From Corynebacterium halotolerans YIM 70093 = DSM 44683 (GTDB taxonomy: Bacteria; Actinomycetota; Actinomycetes; Mycobacteriales; Mycobacteriaceae), in NCBI RefSeq assembly GCF_000341345.1, contig NC_020302.1, forward strand, positions 2,212,075 to 2,276,074: a DNA stretch of 64,000 nt. Reading direction: 5' to 3'. Of this stretch, positions 58,026-64,000 are shown piece after piece. The notes beneath the pieces were generated by a model. The model had not been told where the DNA came from, ran no database searches, and was given only the letters and a program-made list of their open reading frames with translations. Position numbers and translations under genes: made by a program. How positions within the stretch are numbered: position 1 is the stretch's first letter; the number at the start of each line of letters is the position of its first letter.

Positions 58026-59930
58026 TTACGCCCCGCGGAACGCCCGGTCGTTGAGCTCACGGCGGGCCTGCTCCAGTGCCACCAGGTCGGCGAACAGTGA
58101 GTTGTAGGCCTGCTCGTCATCGGAGGGGCGCATGCGCTGCAGCTGCCCCTTGAGCTGGGCGATCTGGTTGCCCACGCGCGCCTCCTGCAGCCGGGAGAGC
58201 ACCGAGTCGGTGTAGCCGGACAGCTCCCCGGACTCCACGCGGATGTCCTCGACCGCCAGCTCGGAGACCAGCGAACGGCCCGCCAGGTCGGCCATCTCGC
58301 CAGCCACATTGGCGATCCAGTCCACGCCCGCGGGCGCGGCGGTGCAGCCGCCGGCGCCGGCGATGGCGTCGCGGACCTGCCGGTAGGCGTCGCTGGTGAA
58401 CGTGTCCGGACTCAGTCCGTCGAAGTAGCTGCCCGTCAGCTCCGGGTACTGCAGCGCCAGCTTCAGCGACTCGCGCTCGGGCCACAGGCGCGGGTCCCGC
58501 GGGTTCGGCGGCACGAGCGCCGGCCGCTCCGCGGGGGCCTGCTCGGCGTCGTCGAAGCGGCGGGCGCGGCGCTGCTGCCTGTCCGCCCTCTTCGGCTTGC
58601 GGGCCTCCTCGCGGACCTGCTGGAGCACCTCGTCCGGGTCGGGCCAGCCGACCCAGCCGGCGAGCAGGCGGGCGTACTCGTTCTGCAGGACCTTGTCGCG
58701 GATGTCGGCCACCACGGGCACGGTGCGGCGCAGCGCCTGCAGACGGCCCTCCACGGTGTCGAGCCGGTAGTCGGAGAGCATGGACTGGATGACGAACTCG
58801 AACATCGGGATGCGACCGGCCACCAGGTCGCGCACGGCGGCGTCGCCGCGCGCCAGACGCATGTCGCAGGGATCCATGCCCTCGGGCGCCACGGCCACGA
58901 AGGACTGGCCGGTGAACTTCTGCTCGCCCTCGAAGGCGCGCATGGCGGCCTTCTGCCCGGCCTCATCGCCGTCGAAGGTGTAGATCAGCTCGCCGCGGAA
59001 GTAGTTGTCGTCGAGCATCAGGCGGCGCAGGATCCGCATGTGCTCGGCGCCGAAGGCGGTGCCGCAGGCGGCCACGGCCGTCGTCACGCCGGCGGCGTGC
59101 ATGGCCATGACGTCGGTGTAGCCCTCGACCACCACGGCCTGGTGGCCCGCGGCGATGTGCTTTTTCGCCTGGTCGAGCCCGAAGAGCACCTTGGACTTGT
59201 TGTAGAGCATCGTGTCCGAGGTGTTCATGTACTTGCCCAGGTTGTCGTCGTCGAAGAGCTTGCGGGCGCCGAAGCCGATGACGTTGCCGGACAGGTCCTT
59301 GATGGGCCACAACAGACGGCGGTGGAAGCGGTCGATGGGACCGCGCTTGCCCATCTTCGACAGGCCCGCGGCCTCCAGCTCCTTGAAGTCGAAGCCCTTG
59401 CGCAGCAGCACCTTGGTCATCGTGTCCCAGCCCTCGGGGGCGTAGCCGCACTCGAAGGTGTAGATGTGCTCCTGGGAGAAGCCCCGGTCGAGCAGGAACT
59501 CGCGGGCGGTCTGGGCCTGCGGGGTCTCCAGCTGCTCCCGGTAGAACTGGTGCGCGGCCTTGTTCGCGGCGATCAGCCGTGCCCGGGTGCCCGGCTCCTC
59601 CCGGCGCGCGCCGGTGGATCCGCCCTGGTAGTTGATCGTGTAGCCGATGGTCTCGGCGACGGCCTCGACGGCCTCGGGGAAGGAGATGTGCTCCATCTCC
59701 ATGAGGAAGGAGTAGACGTCGCCGCCCTTGCCCGTGGAGAAGCAGTGGTAGTAGCCGCGGTTGGGGCGCACGTGGAAGGAGGGCGTCTTCTCGTCTTTGA
59801 AGGGTGAGAGTCCCTTCATGGAGTCCGCGCCGGCGGGTTTGAGCTGAACGTACTCGCCCACGATCTCCTCGATCGGGGCACGTTCCCGGATCGCCTGGAT
59901 GTCGCTTTCCGGAATCCGTCCCTTTGCCAT
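58026..59930 (-). CDS. dnaG: DNA primase DnaG
   Basis: The product is 634 aa. It makes RNA primers at the replication fork with DnaB. The start MAKGRIPESDIQAIRERAPI and EEIVGEYVQLKPAGADSMKG are typical. In the zinc-ribbon (residues about 38-66) the usual CPFH is SPFK and CFGC is CFST, so three of four metal ligands are missing. The RNA polymerase domain has QAVVVEGYTDVMAMHAAGVT (TOPRIM Glu) at about 265 and TFDGDEAGQKAAMRAFEGEQ (Asp pair) at about 315. The C-terminal DnaB-interaction region is diverged and Ala-rich. Separate, leftward, single gene in this window. Confidence 0.93.
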   Translation of the reverse strand: MAKGRIPESDIQAIRERAPIEEIVGEYVQLKPAGADSMKGLSPFKDEKTPSFHVRPNRGYYHCFSTGKGGDVYSFLMEMEHISFPEAVEAVAETIGYTINYQGGSTGARREEPGTRARLIAANKAAHQFYREQLETPQAQTAREFLLDRGFSQEHIYTFECGYAPEGWDTMTKVLLRKGFDFKELEAAGLSKMGKRGPIDRFHRRLLWPIKDLSGNVIGFGARKLFDDDNLGKYMNTSDTMLYNKSKVLFGLDQAKKHIAAGHQAVVVEGYTDVMAMHAAGVTTAVAACGTAFGAEHMRILRRLMLDDNYFRGELIYTFDGDEAGQKAAMRAFEGEQKFTGQSFVAVAPEGMDPCDMRLARGDAAVRDLVAGRIPMFEFVIQSMLSDYRLDTVEGRLQALRRTVPVVADIRDKVLQNEYARLLAGWVGWPDPDEVLQQVREEARKPKRADRQQRRARRFDDAEQAPAERPALVPPNPRDPRLWPERESLKLALQYPELTGSYFDGLSPDTFTSDAYRQVRDAIAGAGGCTAAPAGVDWIANVAGEMADLAGRSLVSELAVEDIRVESGELSGYTDSVLSRLQEARVGNQIAQLKGQLQRMRPSDDEQAYNSLFADLVALEQARRELNDRAFRGA

Positions 59931-60110
59931 GCATCCAGGGTACCGGGCCGGTCAAACCGGGGCGGGGTGGCGGAAGTGGGGTGGTTCCTTCCGCCGTTAT
60001 TTAAATTTCGGGGCCCAAACCAGCCCGTATCCTGCGCGGGAGCGGTTCATCGGTAGTACCTGTCGTCTCCCTGGTTTTCGATTCGTGATAGTTCGTGTGA
60101 AGATACCAGC
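59931..60110. promoter_or_regulatory. Divergent promoter region of dnaG and the RNase gene
   Basis: 180 bases. The dnaG side is GC-rich; A/T-richer DNA lies at 59990-60110 (ATTTAAATTTCG at 59999-60010). No clear operator or riboswitch was found. Confidence 0.35.
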
Positions 60111-60581
60111 ATGTCGCAGTCGTCGGCCCCGAGGAAGAGATCGCTCGCCGCGATCCTCGGTGGCATCCTCCTCGCGGGTGTCGCCGCGTGGTTCGGGCTC
60201 GACACTGACGGCGACCCCCACCAGACCGCACCGGTGGCCGGCGGCGTCGATACGCCTCCTGCTCCCGTGGTCGGGGCCTACCCCGCCTGCGAGTTGGATT
60301 CCCTGCCCGATCAGACCGACCTCGTCGTGGATGACATTCTCACCGGCGGGCCGTTCACCTATCCGGAGAAGGACGGCACCCGCTTCGGCAACTATGAGGG
60401 TGTGCTGCCCGATGAACAGCTGGGTTTCTACCGCGAGTACACGGTGGACACCCCGGGGCTGTCGCACCGCGGTGAGCGCCGCATCGTCACCGGCGGGGGC
60501 ACCGAGGCCGACCCGGAGGTCTGGTACTACAGCGATGATCACTACGAAAGTTTCTGCGAGATTCCCGATGCTGAAGATTAA
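60111..60581 (+). CDS. Secreted guanyl-specific ribonuclease (RNase Sa/T1-like)
   Basis: The product is 156 aa. Residues 1-35 are an N-terminal signal anchor (RKRSLAAILGGILLAGVAAW), then a linker with Pro/Ala, and the microbial RNase domain from about 60: CELDSLPDQTDLVVDDI, GGPFTYPEKDGTRFGNYEG (base-binding loop), YREYTVDTPG (catalytic Glu), RGERRIVTGGG (catalytic Arg) and YSDDHYESF (catalytic His). Two cysteines (CELD and FCEIP) probably form the disulfide of RNase Sa. Such enzymes cut RNA after G, outside the cell. The overlapping next gene encodes its likely inhibitor. Confidence 0.9.
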   Translation: MSQSSAPRKRSLAAILGGILLAGVAAWFGLDTDGDPHQTAPVAGGVDTPPAPVVGAYPACELDSLPDQTDLVVDDILTGGPFTYPEKDGTRFGNYEGVLPDEQLGFYREYTVDTPGLSHRGERRIVTGGGTEADPEVWYYSDDHYESFCEIPDAED

Positions 60582-60822
60582 GACGCGTAACCCGATCCTG
60601 ATCACCTCCCCCATGCGCAGCCGTTTCGACCTGTACAAGGCGCTCGGGTGCATCCTCAACCCGAAGGGCTTCCCGGCCCCGAACTGTCTCGACGAGATGG
60701 CGGATCTGCTGCGCGACAACGGGGTGGACCGGGTGGTCTGCGCCGACTGGCAGCTGGTCTACGACGACGAGGTGGCCATCCTGGATGTCTTCCGCGATCT
60801 GGGGGTGACGCTGCAGCGCTGA
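60568..60822 (+). CDS. Barstar-like ribonuclease inhibitor
   Basis: The product is 84 aa from ATG 60568, overlapping the end of the RNase gene by 14 bases. KGFPAPNCLDEMADLLRDNG followed by VCADWQLVYDDEVAILDVFR and DLGVTLQR resembles the barstar fold: the NxDxLxDxL-like helix and the acidic strand-loop that blocks the RNase active site, here with the WxL...DxxxxLDVF pattern. It has no signal peptide, so it would stay in the cytoplasm and protect the producer from the RNase before export. The coupling by overlap fits an effector-immunity pair. Resemblance is moderate, so a search is needed to confirm. Confidence 0.68.
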   Translation: MLKIKTRNPILITSPMRSRFDLYKALGCILNPKGFPAPNCLDEMADLLRDNGVDRVVCADWQLVYDDEVAILDVFRDLGVTLQR

Positions 60823-61021
60823 GGCGCGGGCGTCACGGGCGTCACGGCGGAGGCCGTCATTCTGGTGGGTCGAAAGGGCATGGTCGAAAGGGCATGTCCT
60901 TTCGACTGGTGAGGTCGAAACCAGATCCCCTTTCGACCACGTGCTCTCGACCCGGCACTGCCGGACCTCCCCCACCGGCGCTGGCCGGGGAGCCGGGGCC
61001 GGCGGGGCCGGCGGGGCTGCA
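60823..61021. other. Intergenic region with repeated GTCGAAA motifs
   Basis: About 200 bases between convergent genes. It holds the repeat cluster at 60868-60938 and GC-rich sequence near dgt. No gene is supported. Confidence 0.4.
60868..60938. repeat. Cluster of five GTCGAAA motifs with a perfect hairpin
   Basis: The 7-mer GTCGAAA or its complement occurs at 60869, 60883, 60900, 60914 and 60931. The first two are in a tandem 14-base repeat (GGTCGAAAGGGCATG). GTCGAAAGG at 60883-60891 and CCTTTCGAC at 60898-60906 make a perfect 9-bp hairpin with a 6-base loop. It may end the RNase/barstar transcript or bind a protein. Confidence 0.6.
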
Positions 61022-62302
61022 CTAACCCATGAAGGCGGCGATGTCCGCCGAGCGCTTCGCCAGCCGCTCCAGCCGGGACTCGGTCATCGACGCGATCTGG
61101 TCGACGACCACCCGCTGGCGCGCGGCGTCGTCCTCCGCCTCGTGCCACCACTGGCGGAAGACCGGATCGAGGGTGCCCGGTGCACCGGCGGTCAGGTACT
61201 CGAAGACGCGGAAGATCCGGTCGCGCTGCCGGTCCTGGCGGGCCTTGTGCCCGGGATCGTCCATCACGTAGAGCACCGCAATGGTCTTGAGCAGCTTGAC
61301 CTCCGCCTGTGCCTGGGCGGGGACGACCAGCCGGCCGTTCGCCCGGCCCAACGGGGTCCCGGCGCTCTCGGCGGCGCCGACGGTGGCGTCCACGGTCACC
61401 CCGACGTAGCGGCCCACCAGTTCCGAGGTCATCCGCTTCAGGGCGGCGTAGCCGCGCAGGGAGGCGTCGAAGTCCGCCGCCTGGCTGACCACCTCGAGCT
61501 GGCGCAGGCCGGCGGCGGCGTCGATGAGTTCCTCCGGGGTGCCGCCGAAGGCGCGTGCGCCCTTCTCCGCGAGCGCGGCCAGTTCCACCAGGTCCCACAG
61601 CACGTCGAGGGTCACGCGCCCGGAGACGATGCCGTCCTCGACGTCGTGGACGGAGTAGGCGATGTCGTCCGACCAGTCCATGGTCTGCGCCTCCATGGCG
61701 GGTGCCGCGTCGTCGTGCCCGCGCCGGATCCACTCCAGCAGGTGGGCGTCGGCGTCGTAGGCGCCGTACTTGTGGTTGACGCTGCCGTCGGCGTTGGTCC
61801 TGGTGCGCGGGTACTTGCACGCGGCGTCGAGGGCCGCGCGGGTGAGGTTGAGTCCGAAGCTCCTGTCGCCCTCGCCGATGATCTTCGGTTCCAGACGGGT
61901 GAGGATCCGCAGGGTCTGGGCGTTGCCCTCGAAGCCGCCGCAGTCGGCGGCCACCTCGTCGAGCGCGCGCTCCCCGTTGTGCCCGTAGGGCGGGTGCCCG
62001 ATGTCATGGGTCAGGCCGGCCAGCTCCGACAGGTCCGGGTCCAGCCCCAGTCCGGTGCCGATGCTGCGGGAGATCTGCGCGACCTCGAGCGAGTGCGTCA
62101 GCCGGGTGCGTGGGGTGTCGCCGTCGCGGGGGCCGACCACCTGGGTCTTGTCCGCCAGCCGCCGCAGCGCCGCCGAATGCAGCACCCGGGCCCGGTCGCG
62201 GGAGAACGCCCCGCGGTCGTCGGGCCGGGAGTGGTCGAACTCGCTGCCCTTGGGCGCCTCGTCGTGGAGCCGGGCGGCGTCAGCGGAGGTGTAGGGGTAC
62301 AT
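61022..62302 (-). CDS. dgt: dGTP triphosphohydrolase-like protein (Dgt)
   Basis: The product is 426 aa. HD-domain phosphohydrolase: LTHSLEVAQISRSIG (first His), LAGLTHDIGHPPYGHNGERA (HD pair) near residue 95, and DDIAYSVHDVEDGI (third Asp) near 205. It hydrolyses dGTP and other dNTPs to nucleoside and triphosphate, controlling the pool and possibly limiting phages. It is downstream of the DUF218 gene (21-base gap) in one leftward unit. The C-terminal region (RRVVVDQIASMTESRLERLAKR-type end) is typical of the family. Confidence 0.92.
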   Translation of the reverse strand: MYPYTSADAARLHDEAPKGSEFDHSRPDDRGAFSRDRARVLHSAALRRLADKTQVVGPRDGDTPRTRLTHSLEVAQISRSIGTGLGLDPDLSELAGLTHDIGHPPYGHNGERALDEVAADCGGFEGNAQTLRILTRLEPKIIGEGDRSFGLNLTRAALDAACKYPRTRTNADGSVNHKYGAYDADAHLLEWIRRGHDDAAPAMEAQTMDWSDDIAYSVHDVEDGIVSGRVTLDVLWDLVELAALAEKGARAFGGTPEELIDAAAGLRQLEVVSQAADFDASLRGYAALKRMTSELVGRYVGVTVDATVGAAESAGTPLGRANGRLVVPAQAQAEVKLLKTIAVLYVMDDPGHKARQDRQRDRIFRVFEYLTAGAPGTLDPVFRQWWHEAEDDAARQRVVVDQIASMTESRLERLAKRSADIAAFMG

Positions 62303-62323
62303 GGAGGGTTCTTTCGGCGTCGC

Positions 62324-63028
62324 TCAACGGTTCTGCTGGCTGTTCTTCTGCGCGCGCAGCTGGCGGTGGCGGTTGCGCCGCGAGGGCCGCAGCCACCCCT
62401 GGAGCCGGCGCAGCAGTTCCTCCACCCTATCGCCCACTCCCCGGCCGGCCAGCCGGGACACATCGACGACCACCAGGCCGCCGACCTCGTGCATCAGCGA
62501 CAGCCACCAGGCCCGCGACGGAAAGCGCGTCGGCGACGTCCGCGTCGGCGAGGCGGTGGCGTCCATCCCCGCCCGCCGGGCCAGCAATTCTGCGCGCAGG
62601 GCGTGGTTGGGGTCGGTGACGATCACCGCCCGCCCCGGGTCGTGCGCCGCCAGCAGCGCCCGGTAGGACTCGCGGGTGTCATTGCCCTCGGTCACCGCCG
62701 TGACCGCCGCCGCGGGCACCCCGCGCTCGACCAGCCAGGACTTCGCCACCCCGGCCTCCGTGAAGCGGTCGCCGGGCAGATTGCCGCCGAGGGTATAGAT
62801 GTGACCCGCGACCCCGCCCCGCCACAGCCGCAGCGCGTGCTCCAGCCGTCCGGTCAGCTGCTTCGAGGGACGCCCGTCGTACTGTGCGGTGCCGAGCACG
62901 ACGATCGCCTCGGCCGCGCCCGCGGGCGGGAGGGGGCGGCGTCGCCACGCGTGGGCGATCACGCGCCCGGGGCCCAGCGCCAGCGCCACCGGTACGGCGG
63001 GTACGGACAAGGGAAAAGGGATCCTCAT
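62324..63028 (-). CDS. DUF218 / YdcF-ElyC family protein
   Basis: The product is 234 aa from ATG 63028 (MRIPFPLSVPAVPVALALGP). A hydrophobic start may be a membrane anchor. DUF218 motifs: EAIVVLGTAQYDGRPSKQLT, YTLGGNLPGDRFTEAGVAKS, EGNDTRESYRAL and VIVTDPNHALRAELLARRAG. Family members are envelope-linked (SanA, ElyC); their biochemistry is partly unknown, with links to lipid-carrier or peptidoglycan metabolism. The Arg-rich C-terminus is disordered. It is first in the unit with dgt and divergent from the TPM gene. Confidence 0.85.
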   Translation of the reverse strand: MRIPFPLSVPAVPVALALGPGRVIAHAWRRRPLPPAGAAEAIVVLGTAQYDGRPSKQLTGRLEHALRLWRGGVAGHIYTLGGNLPGDRFTEAGVAKSWLVERGVPAAAVTAVTEGNDTRESYRALLAAHDPGRAVIVTDPNHALRAELLARRAGMDATASPTRTSPTRFPSRAWWLSLMHEVGGLVVVDVSRLAGRGVGDRVEELLRRLQGWLRPSRRNRHRQLRAQKNSQQNR

Positions 63029-63066
63029 TCCCGACAGTCTGCCAGCTGAGTCGGTAACCTGGTGCC

Positions 63067-64000
63067 ATGCTGCGCTTTTTTCCCCGTCCCGCCACCCTGG
63101 CCGCCCCGGCTTTCCTCGCCGTCGCGGGGGCCGCCGGACTCGCGCCCGCCGCGCTCGCCGTGGAGCCGGACGCGGTGGTGGCGCAGGGCACGGCCGTGGG
63201 CGGGACCATCGCACCCGGGCTGCTCACCGACCCGGTCACCGACCACTCCGGGGTGCTCAACGCGAATGAACGCTCCGCCATCGAGGACAAGATCCAGCAG
63301 TTCAAGATGGACAACCAGAAGTCCATCTTCGTGGTCTACCTGTCCAGCTTCGGCGGGATGACGCCGGAGGCGTGGACCGAGGCGGCCGTACAGGCCAACG
63401 GCGGCGGCAACACCGCCGTGCTCGCCGTGGCCACCGAGGACCGCCAGTTCGGCATCTACGGCGGCAACCAGTGGTCCGACGCCGAGCTCGACGACATGTA
63501 CGACGCCGCCTACTCCGAGCTGCTCGAGACCGACTGGGCCGGCACCGCCGAGGCGACGATCGACGCCGCCGCCTCCTCCGGCGAGATGTCCGGCGCGTCG
63601 GTGGCCTGGCTCGGTGGTGGCGCGGCCGCGATCGCGGTGGCCGGCGGCGGCATCTGGGCCTACTCGCGGCGGAAGCGGAAGCAGACCAGCCGGGAGATCC
63701 TCGAGGACTCCCGCGGCATCGACCCGGGCGACACCCGGCGGCTCACGGGCCTGCCCATGGAGACCCTCGAGCAGCTCGCCCAGGAGGAACTCGTCTCCAC
63801 CGACGAATCCATCCGCCGCGGCCGGGAGGAGCTCGACCTGGCCGTCGCCGAGTTCGGGCCCGAGCGCACCCGCAGCTTCACCCGCGCGATGAACCACTCC
63901 ACCACCACCCTGCAGAGGGCCTTCCAGCTCCAGCAGCGGCTCAACGACTCCATCCCGGAGTCCGACACCGAGCGCCGCGCCATGCTCGTGGAGATCATCT
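63067..64000 (+). CDS. TPM-domain membrane protein (partial, runs off the window)
   Basis: Starts at ATG 63067 with a signal peptide (LRFFPRPATLAAPAFLAVAG, AALAVE cleavage). The TPM domain (about 55-170) has DPVTDHSGVLNANERSAIED, then VVYLSSFGGMTPEAW and AVLAVATEDRQFGIYGGNQW, as in the YgcG/TPM-phosphatase family. One membrane helix (about 180-200, VAWLGGGAAAIAVAGGGIWA) follows, then an acidic cytoplasmic helical region (QEELVSTDESIRRGREELDL and further). At least 311 residues are in the window; the end is beyond it. Homologues are surface-exposed, of unsettled role. Confidence 0.85.
   Translation, partial: MLRFFPRPATLAAPAFLAVAGAAGLAPAALAVEPDAVVAQGTAVGGTIAPGLLTDPVTDHSGVLNANERSAIEDKIQQFKMDNQKSIFVVYLSSFGGMTPEAWTEAAVQANGGGNTAVLAVATEDRQFGIYGGNQWSDAELDDMYDAAYSELLETDWAGTAEATIDAAASSGEMSGASVAWLGGGAAAIAVAGGGIWAYSRRKRKQTSREILEDSRGIDPGDTRRLTGLPMETLEQLAQEELVSTDESIRRGREELDLAVAEFGPERTRSFTRAMNHSTTTLQRAFQLQQRLNDSIPESDTERRAMLVEII

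Noticed and set aside
60941..63049. A 702-codon plus-strand frame across dgt and the DUF218 gene
   Set aside because: Antisense to two well-supported genes, low complexity, no family resemblance and no ribosome binding site.
1..64000. CRISPR array
   Set aside because: No regularly spaced direct repeats of suitable length were seen. The repeats found are IS or RIT ends, target duplications, the Pro-Ala stalk repeats and the GTCGAAA cluster.

Overview
The window reads as a chromosomal segment of a high-GC Gram-positive bacterium, most probably a Corynebacterium. The support is DnaG (with a typical actinobacterial N-terminus), dgt and a GH15 trehalase-type enzyme beside a G6PDH paralogue, Excalibur-domain surface proteins, Tat-exported PhoX and PhoD phosphatases, and promoter-like sites placed for leaderless ATG starts. 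No rRNA or CRISPR array was seen; there are two tRNA genes. The species cannot be fixed from the sequence alone.

Layout. 0-9 kb: a gene start cut by the window edge, two Excalibur proteins, an SGNH hydrolase, PhoX, a serine beta-lactamase-like hydrolase, an M15-like protein with a frameshift, and a degenerate adenylation-domain protein. 9-12 kb: a tctCBA tricarboxylate transporter operon. 12-19 kb: single transport and membrane genes (GXWXG/DUF4334 protein, TRIC-type channel, Ca2+/cation antiporter, CPBP protease, TauE/SafE exporter, atypical Nramp). 19-21.6 kb: a primase-helicase gene (AEP/TOTE type) broken by two frameshifts.

21.7-46.1 kb is a cell-surface polysaccharide island: galU, a WecC-type UDP-ManNAc dehydrogenase, several glycosyltransferases (two of them GT2/GT-B fusions in opposite domain order), a pyruvyltransferase-like protein, an ABC-2 exporter pair, a DUF6270-like protein, an asparagine-synthase-like PP-loop protein and two GT4 enzymes. 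Much of the island is visibly more A/T-rich than its surroundings, as expected of horizontally exchanged capsule loci. UDP-GlcNAc 2-epimerase (WecB), which would make the WecC substrate, lies separately at 51.3-52.4 kb. The island carries a nest of mobile DNA: an IS3-family transposase gene split by a complete three-recombinase (RIT) element with 87-bp inverted ends, and an IS1634-family element flanked by 39-bp direct repeats.

46-57 kb: tRNA-CAT (probably Ile2), PhoD, a small membrane protein, tRNA-Asn, a small HTH protein convergent with a tyrosine integrase, wecB, an orphan HigA-type antitoxin, a G6PDH paralogue and a GH15 enzyme. 57-64 kb: an A/T-rich DUF6414-like gene, dnaG, a secreted RNase Sa-like nuclease overlapping a barstar-like inhibitor, dgt, a DUF218 protein and a TPM-domain membrane protein cut by the right edge.

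The most notable structures are the RIT-in-IS3 nest with its repeated TTAAGCCGAGG motifs, the long direct repeats of the IS1634 element, the frameshifted AEP primase-helicase, the RNase/barstar pair, and the unusual enzyme set of the polysaccharide island.
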